Source of the DNA: Gari tellinella
Taxonomy: Eukaryota > Mollusca > Bivalvia > Cardiida > Psammobiidae
Direction: 5' to 3'
NCBI GenBank assembly: GCA_922989275.2
Contig: OV277864.1
Span: 4,712,001-4,776,000 of the forward strand
Length of the DNA stretch: 64,000 bases
The translations under genes and the position numbers were made by a program. The notes below the pieces were generated by a model that saw only the letters and a program-made list of their open reading frames with translations, was not told the origin of the DNA and ran no database searches. Shown here piece after piece: positions 20,935 to 31,705 of the stretch (within the stretch, counting starts at the first letter, position 1; every line of letters begins with the position of its first letter).

Positions 20935-23900
20935 CTGAAAGTAGAATAGACAAAAGTTTTATTATATAATTTTTCCTCAGAATGTTTGTTCACCCTTTCT
21001 TCAATAAAGATTTAGTCAAGGTTCCACCCAATTAACTGAATTTTACTGACATGCATGAAAGTAAACAGTCAATATGTAGCTCTGTAGTATAGATCTAGTA
21101 TAATAATCAGCCAACATTTACTGATCTCTATTAAACATCTCCTATAGGAACATACTTTATCATCTGATAATTTTCTTTTTGCAAAAGCGTCAAAAGATGG
21201 ATACATGTATGTGAAAAAACGCTAAACTAACGTTATCCATAATTTGAATAATTAAATTTATAAGGCTCGATCAAAAGTATCTTAATAAAGAAGTGTCTAA
21301 ATGGTATTGTGCTGGTGTTGCTCTTGCTTTATTTATAGAAATAAACAAACAGTATAAGTAAAATATTCATAAAACAGACAGGGGCGTGGCCGACGATACG
21401 CACTTACGCACGTGCGTAACATCAATTTGAAAAAAGAAAAATCAAACATGGCCAAAACAAAAAGTGACATTAAAGGTTTAAAAGATGTGGCGTGAGGGTT
21501 GGGTTGGTGGGTGGGGTGGGGTTAGACCTTAATGTCTAAAGGCTAAATCACTCTAAACACGCTTCAGAGCTCAACATTTTAGTTCTAATTTCTATTTTTC
21601 CCGTGGGAGGTTTTCGGACCCCCTCTCCCGCAACCAGCATTCATCAATTTCAAGTTTCAGAAACTCAAAAATGTATTAACTACAAAGTCGGCAGCCTAAA
21701 GTCTATGGTGCTACACAGGCCTATACCTCTCGTACGACTAATATTCGAATAGTTTTAGCAAAAATAAATAGTCCCATTTTTTTTCATGGCTTATATCCCA
21801 ACGACCCCCCGGATAGGTGAATGTGGATAAATAACGGAGCTTTGATCACAATTAATCGTATTCAAAGCCACAAAACCCTAAAATCACGCATCAGGGCTCA
21901 CAATTTCAGTTCGATTTTCGATTTTTCTCTCGGGGTACGTCCCCCGGACCCAAAGCAACGTTTGTCGAATTCAAGTAGATCTATTAGAAACTTTAAAACT
22001 ATGTCTTATATGATGTAGCTTTGAACAAAGTTATACGGTCTCTCAATCAATACATTTTAATCTGGAATAGACTCTAAATAGGTCCTGACCTGAACTTTGA
22101 CGTCCAGCTCTCGATCACCAGTCTGGGTCTAGACACACGCCTAAAAGCGCCCAGGTCAGTTTCTTCTTGATATCCAAATGATGTGGCAGTGGACGTTCTA
22201 TCAAACAGCAGACTCTCTAAATCCTAAAAAAGAAAATTAATGAATATGAAAAATAATACTAAATAAACTTTATTCATACATTTGGGAAGACGCTATTTCT
22301 GCGATGAACGCTATTATTTCACTTGCAAGCCGTTTGGTCCCAGATCAGACGCCCGGTAACCCGGCGTCTGACCAGGCTTCACACTTATTGCCCCTCAGAT
22401 TAAAATAGATAGATCTACATGTAGATAGAAATGTAAAAAGAAAATAGATGGGTTCCTCGGAACACGTGTGTCACCTGCCAGCAAGCATCAGTATAACATT
22501 ATCTTTCCATAAAAGTAATTTCATTTCAAAATCTTTAGTAGAACAGCAGAAAGCATGAAAAGAAAATGTTGAAATGAGGAATAACTCTCACAATATTGAT
22601 ACAAGAGTTATGACCCTGTAAGGTCTTCTTGTGCAATACTCTTCCACTTGTCAAGCTCTTTCCATAAATGCTGTTTCATCTTCAAAGCTTCAGTAGAACA
22701 CTCAGAACAGGAGTTATGAGGCGTGACACAAAAAACGTGACGGACAGACAGACGGATGGACAGGTAGACGGGCAGACAGACAGACGCCGGATAAGTGATC
22801 CCTAAAGGTTCTGTCACACCTTACCGGATGGCATAAACGGACGTCAAACGGAAAGAAAAAATGCCTAAGAACGATATCCGGTGACAAATATCGTCCTCGC
22901 TGCTGCGCGAGGCGCTCGCGTTTTTGGCATGCAACGAATAAAACGCACGATGACCGAACAATTACCGGTAAACTAACGGTAAATAAACGGACATAACCGT
23001 ACGAGCAACGGAAGAATACCGGATAAAACGAATGTCAAACGCATGAGAAAACTGACGCAACGTTCTTGGAACGTTTGAGAAACGTTCTTGTTCGTGTCAC
23101 GATAAAACTGGTAACAATAGATCGAACAAGAAATGCTCACAGTAAATAATACGCCCTTCAGGAGGCATAACACGTAGAAAACTTGGCAAATGTTGACGAC
23201 TTGCAAACTCAACAGTCGATATGTAGTTTATAGACACAGAATCATATAGAAAATTTAGCGTTATATGTGCAAAGAAAAAACGGCAAAACAAACAAAATTC
23301 TAATATTTCAAATTCAAAAAGGGTAATAGCGTATGCATTTCGAGAAATTGTCCGTTGAACCTGCGTTTTGTTGCCGGAACACCTCCGGTTGGTCCGTTGT
23401 TCATGCGGTTAGTTGCCGGAACATATCCGGTTAATCTGTTGGATGTCAGGTAATGGTCCCACCGGTTGACCGGATATCAACGAATATGTACAGGACAAGT
23501 ACAGGACAATGAACGCATGCATTCCGAACAAAACGTATGCAACGCATATCTACCGTACATCTACCGTTCAGATTTGTCCGGTGGCATCCGTTCCAAAGTT
23601 TTCAACATGTTTAAAACTTTCCACCGGATTAAACGGACATCACCGGACATGGGCGGACAATGAGCGAATATACCGAATAAGAAACGGACAACAAACGGAT
23701 GCGAACGGAGACGAACGGATTGGAAATTTTGTTCTCCGTCAGACGTCCGTTTACGCTATCCGGTAAGGTGTGACTGGGCCTTTAGTGTCACCTCTGCCTA
23801 CAGCAGGGAAAAAAGTAGATAGAATTTTCTACGTTTTGTGCTTTGCGTTTAAAAAACGGGAAAGAATAGATCTTAACGTGTTCCCCACTATCAGATAAAA

Positions 23901-25065
23901 TTTATTTCTTAGGAAGATACACTAATCTGAAATGCTTAATCATTATAGATCTATACCATGTAATGTGGACAAGATCTAGATCTAGGTCTAAACGCAAAGC
24001 ATAAATTAACAAACAACAGCTTATAGATTTAAAACTTTCCGAGGGTTTTTCTCTGCCTAGTTTCGACTCCTACAGTATGTCGACGTACTGGGCTATCACA
24101 CTTTAAAAAAAAAGTAAAGTAAAGTCTACTTTCAGTCCGAATGACCGCTCAGCCGACTGTACATTGACCCCCTGATCATTGAGCCATCTTGCCTACACTA
24201 TTGAGCACTGCTACATGTAACATAGGGCGCATATTGCAGCCGCAGTACCGGCTCAAACCCTTCACAGGTACAGTACCCATTTTAACCCCTGGGTAGAGAG
24301 GAGCAACCCGCGGTACATGTCTTGCTCAAGAACATTCCTGTACATCATTGGGGATTCGGAAAAAAATCCCTAGTCAGACCGCTTGTCCGGCAGGGGATCG
24401 AACTCACGACCCCTGGCACTGTAGTCCAACGTGTTAACCACTGGACTACTTTACATGTAGACTTGTCCATTATGTAACATCCAGGGTTGAGTTTTTATGA
24501 TTAAATGCTGAGAGATTTGTGGTGTCTCAGTCGGGAGAGCACTTGCCCTGTAAGGAAGGGGTCCCGGGTTCGAGTCCAGATATGGCTGCATATTTTCTCA
24601 CCAGGTTTCATTTGGAGTCCATTGTGGTTTCTGTGACTGTATGGGCTCCGAGTTCAAACCCCCGGTCGTTCTCATACCCATATAGAAATTTGCGACGAAT
24701 TTTAAGTTGTCGGTGGAGTATGAACGGGTAGGTTGAATCTACGTAAACATGCATTTAGGCCTAAAGCATTTTTGTTAGAAATGTCATGAACTTTGACAGC
24801 TTGATGGAACTCCTTATTAAACTGAGAAAACACAAAAAATAAGCAATATATGCTAGGGTAACTATGTAGATTCTACATGTAGGCCTACTGCGTTATTATT
24901 TACGAATCAAAACATTTGAAATGTCGTTAGCTTAAATGGCGCGGTCACAAATGACCTCATATTGATAGAGATCTAAACTAGATCTAATCCAGCGAAAAGA
25001 TGAGAGAAAACATAGTTATATTGCTATAAATAATTGAAGATACGTACCTCGATATCTTTATCCAT
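20679..25065 (-). CDS. three-exon gene for an unrecognised 135-residue protein
   Basis: Coding exons on the minus strand: 25065-25048 (18 nt, MDKDIE), 22223-22090 (134 nt), 20934-20679 (256 nt with TGA). Donors are GAG|GTACGT and TTCAG|GTCAGG; acceptors are TTTTCTTTTTTAG and TTCTACTTTCAG. Intron 1 is phase 0. Intron 2 splits an AGG codon as AG|G. All three exons stay open only in the joined frame, which is strong evidence for a real gene. The protein starts acidic, has an Arg/Pro-rich middle (GAFRRVSRPRLVIESW), a DDVDERRYDILRSRDVDFPH stretch, and a likely helix RLSAARLKYLFNIV near the C-terminus. No signal peptide, membrane segment or family motif is recognised, so no function is assigned. 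The ATG context (GCGATGG) is favourable. Confidence 0.8.
20935..22089 (-). other. intron 2
   Basis: GTCAGG to TTTCAG, 1155 bp. Holds the repeated segment at 21540-21965 and otherwise unrecognised AT-rich sequence. Confidence 0.75.
21540..21965. repeat. two diverged copies of a GC-ended repeat
   Basis: 21545-21635 and 21865-21960 share ACG.ATCAG.GCTCA.AATTT.AGTT, then a TTTTTC run and a C/G-rich end (GGACCCCCTCTCCC; ACGTCCCCCGGACCC). Probably remnants of one transposon family, which I cannot name. Confidence 0.5.
22090..22223 (-). CDS. exon 2 of the 135-residue gene
   Basis: 134 nt, 44 codons plus two bases of a split Arg codon. Starts DLESLLFDRTS and ends ESWTSKF. The acceptor has a long T-rich tract and a TTAAT branch-like motif 15-20 nt upstream. 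Confidence 0.82.
22327..22387. repeat. solitary core-1 hairpin in intron 1
   Basis: AAGCCGTTTGGTCCC, GATCAGACGCC, tip CCGGTAACCCGG, then mirror to GACCAGGCTTCACAC. No A or D ends found around it. Confidence 0.65.
22738..22791. repeat. GACA/GACG microsatellite
   Basis: Interrupted GACAGACG repeats immediately left of the M element. Confidence 0.8.
22802..23785. mobile_element. M element, 984 bp, long TIRs, in intron 1
   Basis: The left end reads CTAAAGG, then TCACACCTTACCGGAT and AAACGGACGTC. The right end is the mirror (ATCCGGTAAGGTGTGA... CCTTTAG), about 50 bp with few mismatches. The interior repeats ACGGA/CCGGT motifs densely (ACCGGACATG, ACGGATGCGAACGGA). No transposase frame, so non-autonomous. 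The target duplication is not clear. Confidence 0.7.
23815..23893. mobile_element. A-element right-end remnant
   Basis: TTCTACGTTTTGTGCTTTGCG, GGGAAAGAATA and TTCCCCACTA match the right arm of A read in one orientation. The other half is missing. Confidence 0.6.
24104..24456 (-). mobile_element. SINE with tRNA-like head, in intron 1
   Basis: Minus-strand reading: tRNA-like head 24452-24388 (A box TAGTCCAGTGGTTAAC, B box GAGTTCGATCC), an unrelated ~250-bp body, and a CTTTACTTT plus homopolymer tail at 24104-24125. The body differs from the SINEs at 5.5 and 25.5 kb, so this is a separate family. Confidence 0.6.
24473..24610. mobile_element. K element copy 3 (opposite orientation)
   Basis: TGTAACATCCAGGGTTGAG, ATGATTAAATG, tRNA-like unit, then ATATTTTCTCACCAGG, the reverse of copies 1 and 2. 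Confidence 0.55.
24514..24589 (+). tRNA. tRNA-Thr(TGT)-like sequence in K copy 3
   Basis: D stem TCTC/GAGA, anticodon stem CTTGC/GGAAG (one mismatch) with loop CCTGTAA (TGT), B box GGGTTCGAGTCC. The acceptor stem is poor, so it is probably a degenerate copy. Confidence 0.4.
25048..25065 (-). CDS. exon 1 (coding part) of the 135-residue gene
   Basis: ATG plus five codons (MDKDIE) ending exactly at a consensus donor GAG|GTACGT. It reads in phase 0 into exon 2. Too short to be found alone; supported by the frame match and the promoter-like upstream sequence. Confidence 0.72.
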
Positions 25066-25169
25066 CGCTAACAGAGAATCTGGAACTCCTTGGTCACGAA
25101 AGGTTAAAATTTACTTTGTTTTTAAACACATATGTCATGTGTAAGTTTATCGACCATGATGTAAAATTC

Positions 25170-25177
25170 TGACGTCA
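25170..25177. promoter_or_regulatory. CRE-like palindrome TGACGTCA
   Basis: A perfect 8-bp CRE about 105 bp upstream of the ATG on the minus strand, with ACGTCA half-like motifs nearby (25198). Consistent with a CREB/ATF site, not proven. Confidence 0.4.
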
Positions 25178-25526
25178 TGTTTAATCGGGAATTCCCAACG
25201 TCATAACCGATGTCATTATAGCAGGTTTTCCTGGAGAACGGCTCAAATATATCTTACTCCAGATAAAGTCCCCCTTAAGGATTTCTTAGCAGACACAGAG
25301 CAAACTAATTTAGGTAAAGATCAACAGATTTGCTACGTTTGTAAGGAGAGACAATTTGCCTCTATCCAATCTCACAAGATAAAAAGAAAGACTTTGGAAG
25401 AGCTGAAAAGGACAATGACATTCTTATTTTGCCAGCCAGTAAGGGCTTGGAAAAGCGGATCTTGATAAGAAAGGTTATGACGAATAAAACGCTGGACAGT
25501 TCCGTGATAACAAGACGTATGGTAAG

Positions 25527-25775
25527 TCTGGGTGGCTTAGTGGTAGAGCGTCCGCTTGCAGTGTGGGAGATTGTGGGTTCAATCCACGGCCGGATCAAAC
25601 CAAAGACGTTATAATTGGTAGTAATGGCTTCCCTCCTTGGCGCTCGGGAGTTCGGGTAAGCATTACAACTGGTTCGTCGGTGTCAGGATAAAGTCCCAAT
25701 GGTGCACATAAAAAGTGTCCTTGCTCGTAATACCCGATATGGGTGTGTAGCAGTATATATAGAAAGAAAGAAAGT
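25527..25775 (+). mobile_element. SINE with tRNA-like head
   Basis: Head 25527-25595: D stem GCTT/GAGC, anticodon stem TCCGC/GTGGG with loop TTGCAGT (GCA), B box GGGTTCAATCC. Body includes ACCAAAGACGTTAT and CTCCTTGGCGCTCGG, shared with the SINE at 5440-5722. The 3' tail is (GAAA)n at 25760-25774. Confidence 0.75.
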
Positions 25776-26279
25776 GGACAACAACACCACTAATAAATTG
25801 AAGAGCAATTTCAAAACACATAAATCAGAAGGTTTCATAGGATACAGTACCTCTCGCCCTCTAGCAGGTATGTTGGGACCCCTCATAATACAGTTCAAAA
25901 TATAAAGAACTCCAAAGTCTTAATGAATGTTGATCGTGCGTAATGGCTAGGGATGATAAAATAGTTGAATCCAATGACGAATTATCTCTTTTGGTTTCAT
26001 CCTTTCCCCTACATATACATGTATCACGTTCTGATACAGTGGAAAATCGGTTTTCCGATAGATGCATTTCTTCAACGTTTCGAACCAGGTCATATGGCAA
26101 GTAACATGTTTGAAACGCAGATTTGAATAAAGCGTCAATAATTTCAAAAAGTGGTAATATTATTGCAGCGAAATTAGTGCTAGTTTCATTTTAACGGAAC
26201 ATATTGAAGTCTTCTCCATACTAACCTATATGGCACTGTATTATTATTTGTTTAATAATAGTCCCCATCAAAGTTTAAA

Positions 26280-26515
26280 TGTAAGTCGACACCTGTTAAT
26301 GTATATGTATAATGTAATGGATAAAGCCAAATAGGCACTTTAGCTTGGATTAGGAGCAGATGACTCTATTTAATCTAGAACCAAACTGTTTGTAAATACA
26401 TGAACAATCGCACTTATCGTAAGAGAAATTTAGATATATACGGAATAAGATTTCTATCCTTGCTTGATATTGATTTGAAGACTAGATGGTGTATATTTAA
26501 CGTCCTCTTTTGTAT
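26280..26515 (+). repeat. ancient paralogous segment P3, first part (partner 42370-42590)
   Basis: Shared: TGTAAGTCG, GGAATAAGATTTC.ATCCTTG and TTGATTTGAA, in the same order and orientation. P3 continues at 27285-27420 (partner 42655-42980; CCGGTAGA.AGTATATAT, AATACAC.CTCGG.AAAATGCT). Confidence 0.7.
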
Positions 26516-26520
26516 ATAGC

Positions 26521-26771
26521 TAAAGTGGAGAAAACGTTATTCTTTCCCAATAAACGTGTTTACGCTAAAACAATTATTTCCATTGCAAACAGTTTGGAGC
26601 CAGATCAGACGCCGGGTTACCCGGCGTCTGATCAGGCTCAAACCTGTTTGCCACTCAGAATAACATGAATAGTCATAATTGTCGAAATATTGTCTTGTTC
26701 TACATTTAATTGCGATGCGTTTGCGTTTCGTTTGCGTTTAAACGGGAAAGAATAACGTTTTCCCTTCTGTA
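26521..26771. mobile_element. A element, older subfamily, 251 bp
   Basis: TAAAGTGGAGAAAACG to CGTTTTCCCTTCTGTA. Core 1 at 26583-26655, tip GCCGGGTTACCCGGC. The subfamily shares GAGAAAACGTTATTC and TTGCGTTTCGTTTGCG. Confidence 0.85.
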
Positions 26772-26793
26772 GTTATTACCCCAAAACATAAAG

Positions 26794-27263
26794 TTTTCCC
26801 TTTCTCTGCCTTACCCCGAGTACAATGGTTATTTGCAAACAGTTTTATCCTGATAATACGCGGGTGACGCGGCGGCTGATCAGCATTCAAACTGTTTGAC
26901 AATCAGTTCAATGATTCTTAAGTCAAAATACGTAACATTTAGATTTTAGAAATATAAGCAGACGATTATTGATTATCCAGTGGAATAAACGTCATTCGTT
27001 CCCGTCTAAACGCAAACGAAACGCAAACGCAAAACACTAAAACTGAGAAAATGTCGATCTTTAGATATTTCTTACAATTCATTTTTATCTGATTGGCAAA
27101 CAGTCTGGAGCCTGATCAGATGCCGTGTTACCAGGCGTCTGATCTGGCTCCAAACTGTTTGCAGTGGAAATCAACGTTTTAGCGTTTACGCGTTTATTGG
27201 GAAAGAATAACCAATTCTCCACTGTATTTGATAATACATGCACTATGACAGTAAAGGGGTTAA
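26794..27263. mobile_element. D2 element interrupted by an A element
   Basis: The D2 left part (TTCCCTTTCTCTGCC, core 1 at 26838-26905) runs to GCAGACGATTATTGATTAT and resumes after the A copy with CATGCACTATGACAGTAAAGGGGTTAA. Confidence 0.75.
26975..27226. mobile_element. A element nested in D2
   Basis: CCAGTGGAATAAACG to TTCTCCACTGTA, core 1 at 27095-27165. It inserted in the D2 element, so it is younger. Confidence 0.85.
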
Positions 27264-27819
27264 TGCATTACTCTTTCAAAACACGTAGGTCTCTAAAGAA
27301 TTGCCTGCATCTTTCAATGAGAAATATAATACCGGTAGATAGTATATATTCACTTTATCTAATTATAGCAACATCATTGCATGTTTAAAGTTCAATACAC
27401 TCTCGGCAAAATGCTTAGGAATGTTCCAGACACTAACATTGATTTACACAGACTGTTCAATAAAGCGCACATTATGTCTGCCTATTAATGTAATAATACA
27501 TTAAACGTAGCTTTAAAAAAAAACGAAAGGAAAAAAAATTAAAAGGGTTCATTATATTTTTAAAAAAATGTGTTTTCATCGCGTTTCTTGTAACTTTCAA
27601 AGAATAATAGCACAAACCCGAAATGGTTACGAGTGCTACATGTAGTTGCAGTCAGTGAACACACAGCTAGGTAAAATTATACCTACTTCAAACAACGTGA
27701 CGTGTTCAATCGTTACCCTATAAAGTGAACATGTTACAATTTCCTATTTAAATGAGACTAAAACAATCACAATGTAAACGTAGAATATAGCACTATTTTA
27801 GATACTGTCAAGATTTGTT

Positions 27820-27970
27820 TTTTCTCTGAGTTACAAACAGTCTGAATCGTGATCAGACACTGGATTACCTGGTCTGGTCCGAACTGCCTCTAACCCCTTT
27901 GCGCATGCAATAACTTCCGTGTGATTTTATAAGTTTAATAAAGAATAACGTTTTCTTCACTACAATACGC
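27820..27970. mobile_element. decayed A element
   Basis: ACAAACAGTCTGAATC, GATCAGACACTGG, then AAAGAATAACGTTTTC near the right end. Left end lost. Confidence 0.4.
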
Positions 27971-28239
27971 AAAACAAAGTCGTCATCTCTATTTGATCTA
28001 CATTGATGGTCAATCTGAAGATGTTTGAAAAATGATTGAGAAATTGTTGTCCAGTAGATCTAATTAAGTACCTAAAGTATTGAATGTACAATTTATGGGG
28101 TAATGGCAGTGAATGGGTTAAGTAGATTGGTACTCGTTAACAATTGATATTATTGTTATTTCAATAGCAAATTAGTACAGTTATTCCTTCCCAACAAAAG
28201 CGTTTTATTAAAACTATAACTTCTACACATACATGTATG

Positions 28240-28318
28240 TATGCAGTAAACAACTCTTATACAGTCCACTACCCCAATGGGGTAGGTAGTGGACTGTATA
28301 AGAGTGGTTAACTGCATA
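28240..28318. repeat. 79-bp near-perfect hairpin
   Basis: The left arm TATGCAGT...CAACTCTTATACAGTCC and right arm GGACTGTATAAGAGTGG...ACTGCATA pair over about 33 bp around CCCCAATGGGG. The inner ends (TACAGTCCACTACC and mirror) look like two transposon tips joined head to head. Confidence 0.8.
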
Positions 28319-28610
28319 CCTAGGAGTTATCTGATTACCTCCCTTTAATACAAAATATGCCATATAAATTCTACTGCAAACAGAAAAAAATCGGTCTGGT
28401 TGAATTCTTAACTGTTTGTCACTCAGAAAAAATGTATAAATTAGTTTGTAAACAATCGGGAAAGAGGAACACTTTCGAAATTGTATTAAAAAACTTACAC
28501 TTTCAACATAATATTTCAGATAGCCAAAAACATACATGATATAATAACTTCATCTTTTACTGTAGTATTTATCGATTTAAACCTTCCATGATCAAATTTA
28601 CCATGAGATA

Positions 28611-28789
28611 TTTACCCCTTCACCGCCATGCTGTCATCTGCTTGAATATTGTTGTCTGCAATATCGTTTCAAAGTTTGATTTATGGTAGTATAACTAACG
28701 TAATTTGAAAACAAGTTACGCGGCGTCTGATCAGGATCAAAACTGTTTGCAATTGCGCTTTATGACGTCATTGAGAGTGAAAGTGTTGA
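28611..28789. mobile_element. D element, first hairpin arm deleted
   Basis: TTTACCCCTTCACCGCCATG, GTCATCTGC, GTTGTCTGCAATATCG, then GTTACGCGGCGTCTGATCAG and CATTGAGAGTGAAAGTGTTG. Confidence 0.75.
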
Positions 28790-28854
28790 CATACATGATA
28801 TTATATCTCATCATTTACTGTAGTGCTTATCGATTTAATATCAAACGTAAATCA

Positions 28855-29190
28855 TATTAAACCGAATGAAATATAATTATACTACACTAAATATTTAATA
28901 GTCTAAACGAATGTAAATACACTATGTGCAATGCTATTGGTTCAGTTTTCCCACTTGACAAAAAGCATTTAGCATTAATCATAATGGTTATTTTAGGTTC
29001 TATCACATTTAATCTTTTATCACTAGGGACTATAGTTTTACAGTATTTATGAGCGCGGCTAGCATTCTAGAGAAAGTAGGCGAGTTAATACATACTTTTT
29101 TGCAGTGTTGCTGCATTCTATGTTATTCAATTAACAATACAACTTGTACTCAGCCAACTTTCAATTGAATACCATTGAAAGCCTAAACAC
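28855..29190 (+). repeat. ancient paralogous segment P4 (partner 47290-47605)
   Basis: Shared in order: GTAAATA.A.TATGTGCAATG, TTTTCCCAC/TATTCCCAC before T.GACA, ATTAATCAT, GGGACTA and TTATTCAATT/TTATTCGATT plus AACAATA/ACAATAA. Confidence 0.6.
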
Positions 29191-29421
29191 ACATAATATA
29201 GGTGTTAACCCCTTACCGCCTATCGTTCTAATATTAGTTAATTTGTCATTAGATTAGCTTATCGAAAATCATTCACGCAATCGCCAGACATTTGCTAAGA
29301 AGGTTTGAATTGAACTTGAATATTCAAATTAACATTCGTGTTATTTAATCATATTTTCTAAGTAAAGTTATCACTTCTAAATGACAGTTTTCCGAATAAG
29401 GATATCAAATAATTTAAACCT

Positions 29422-29605
29422 TTAACTCTCAGTGACGTCTTAAAGCGCATTTGCAAACATTTGTTATCCTGATTAGACGCCGCGTAACGCGACGTCTGAT
29501 CAAGACTTCATTGTCTGTCACTTGTTTTGAAATTAAATCTAATCTTACAATGATATTGCAGACAACAATATTGAAGCAGACGACAATATGGCGGTGAAGG
29601 GGTAA
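29422..29605. mobile_element. D element, full length (184 bp)
   Basis: TTAACTCTCAGTGACGTC to GGCGGTGAAGGGGTAA; core 1 at 29457-29522 with tip GCCGCGTAACGCGAC; GAAGCAGACGACAATATGG near the right end. Confidence 0.85.
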
Positions 29606-30469
29606 AAACCTCAGCAGAAATTTGATTATGAAAGGGTTAACGTAATATTGTACGACTCTTTACCGTTTTATCGTTGATCATGCGCGTACAATAATATTTG
29701 ACAACTAAATTAAGGAGGCCCTCAATGTGGTACAATAAGTTTAATGTGAAATACATGTTGGAAAAAAATACTCTCATTCCATACCTTGTGAGAACAAATT
29801 TCATTTGTCAACAGTTAGCCCAGTGTGTAATAAGGGTCAAACGTGTTTGCCACTCTGTGTAACAAGAACTTTCATAATGGTCAGTGCATTCTTGTTGCAA
29901 AATGGAATTTGTATAGGCAATTAACTGCATATTTCAGTAACCAACCTATAACCTAAGTCTGATTTATTCGACAATCAAATCACAACGATATATGCCATCA
30001 AATTAAAAACGCATTTGTCATATCTACATAATGTTTCAATAGGGTTGCTTTTTGCTATCGTTTTGACGGAAATTAATACCATTGTTACACTTTTGCAATA
30101 TGCATTTGCAGGACATTGTCATCTGCCTTTATGTCTCAAAGTGTAACGTTAGGCGTCGTTTCTGAATGATCATCAACATAAGTGTCGTTTAGGTTGTATC
30201 CTTTGGCAATTAACCACTCTAACGTGTCCTAAAATATGTGCATACAGTGGTTACACATTATTCATTCAAATACACGCGTGTGTTCTCAACTAATTGTATC
30301 GAATTCATAGAGCTTTGAGCCAGAACAACTCGGAACCTGACTAGAGTTCAAACTGTATGACATAAAAATAAAGATGCGTTCTATACATTTTCGAGAACCT
30401 GCTATTTTATTTTCAATTTCTTGCAATGCGTTTGTTTTGTTTCATTTGAATAAAACAGAATGTGTTCGT
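29606..30469. other. no gene seen
   Basis: AT-rich with isolated core-1 half motifs (TCAAACGTGTTTGCCACTC near 29837; TTCAAACTGTATGACA near 30349), probably dead D/A remnants. Confidence 0.4.
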
Positions 30470-30990
30470 TTAACCCGTTCACGCTCAATGACGCCAAAAA
30501 CGCGTTTGCAAACAGTTTGGATCCTGATCAGACGTCGCGCAACGGGGTGTCTGATCAGTATCCAAACTGTTTGACACTCTTATCGATATTTTTTTTTTCC
30601 AGTTCAATATTTTATTGTCTCCGTGAATAGGTGTATGTGGGTCGGAGATCCATCCCACTCTACACCTTACAATACATAGTAAACATATAAATCTTCAAAT
30701 ATATTGAACATATTTTTTGTGTATGTATAAAGAAAGGAAAAAGAAGAAAAAAATGGAAAAAAATAGTGTGCTGAAAATAACATGAGAGATATGAAGACAT
30801 GCTTCTACTTAGTACTAGGAGTGTATCAAACTTTATTCATTTGGTATACATTGTAACTTATGCCAATAGACTATACAATTTACTAACTATTATCGATATT
30901 AGTAAAGTCATACAACCTTAAATCTAATCCTGAAACCTGCCTCGCATACAACAATACTGAAACAGACGACAATAAAGCGATGAAGGGGTA
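30470..30990. mobile_element. D element interrupted by a retrocopy
   Basis: TTAACCCGTTCACGCTC, core 1 (30505-30572), then TATCGATATT. D sequence resumes at 30901 (AGTAAAGTCATAC, GAAACAGACGACAATAAAGC) and ends GATGAAGGGGTAA. Confidence 0.8.
30591..30890 (-). pseudogene. retroposed 3' end of an mRNA (300 bp)
   Basis: The insert starts with a T run (minus-strand poly(A)). TTTATT at 30611-30616 is the reverse complement of AATAAA, about 12 nt from the tail. It is flanked by a 10-bp duplication TATCGATATT (30581-30590 and 30891-30900). These are the marks of LINE-mediated retroposition of a 5'-truncated transcript. The source could be a host mRNA 3'UTR or a LINE 3' end; no coding frame is present. 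Confidence 0.75.
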
Positions 30991-31496
30991 AAAATCTCCT
31001 GAAAAGTTTGATGATTAAAGGATTAAACTAGAGTTCAGATAATTTGTTGTTAATATCGTCTCGTTTGTTAAATTGATGCATTTCAAGTTTGGGCGATTTT
31101 TTTATAATTATTTCAAACTGTTTGCACGCAAATTAGACACCGGTGCCTCATTTTATCAAAGCCTGTTTGGCACTCTAATGCACACTTGAAACCTTTGCAT
31201 GCTAAAAATGGACTATGGTGACATTCCTAAGTAGTGTTGATGCAGATGCAACATCGAGTGATTTTTCGTCGTCTGAGCAGAATCAGGACTTTGATAAACA
31301 TATAAAATTTCGAAAATCACAGATATGTCATTATCATTTGTATACACATTTCGTAAACAACATTTATTGCAGACTATACATCTGCACGATACGAGTTAAA
31401 GGATGATTTAGATCTGTAAAATCTCAGAATCGCTGCGAACGAGACACTTTGCAGACGAATAGTGCCTAAAGTGCGAACCGTTGATTGCAGTAGAAG

Positions 31497-31705
31497 AAAC
31501 GTTGTTCATTCCCAATAAAAGCGTTAACGCAAAAAGTATTATTTCAATTTCAAACTGTTTGGAGTCAGATCAGACGCCGGGTAATACGGTGACTTATTTG
31601 GCTCCACAATGTTTGTTTCAAATATTAAGTAAATCGATAGATATTTAAAACATCGTCATTTTCTTCATATCATTGCAATGTGTTTGCGTTTCGTTTGTCT
31701 TCAAA
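31497..31705. mobile_element. decayed A element
   Basis: GAAACGTTGTTCATTCCC, core 1 at 31550-31615 (tip GCCGGGTAATACGG), TGTTTGCGTTTCGTTTG. Ends mutated. Confidence 0.6.

Larger units (their letters stand above)
22224..25047 (-). other. intron 1
   Basis: GTACGT to TTTTAG, 2824 bp. Repeats account for most of it: a core-1 hairpin, a GACA microsatellite, the M element, an A remnant, a tRNA-headed SINE and K copy 3. Confidence 0.75.
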
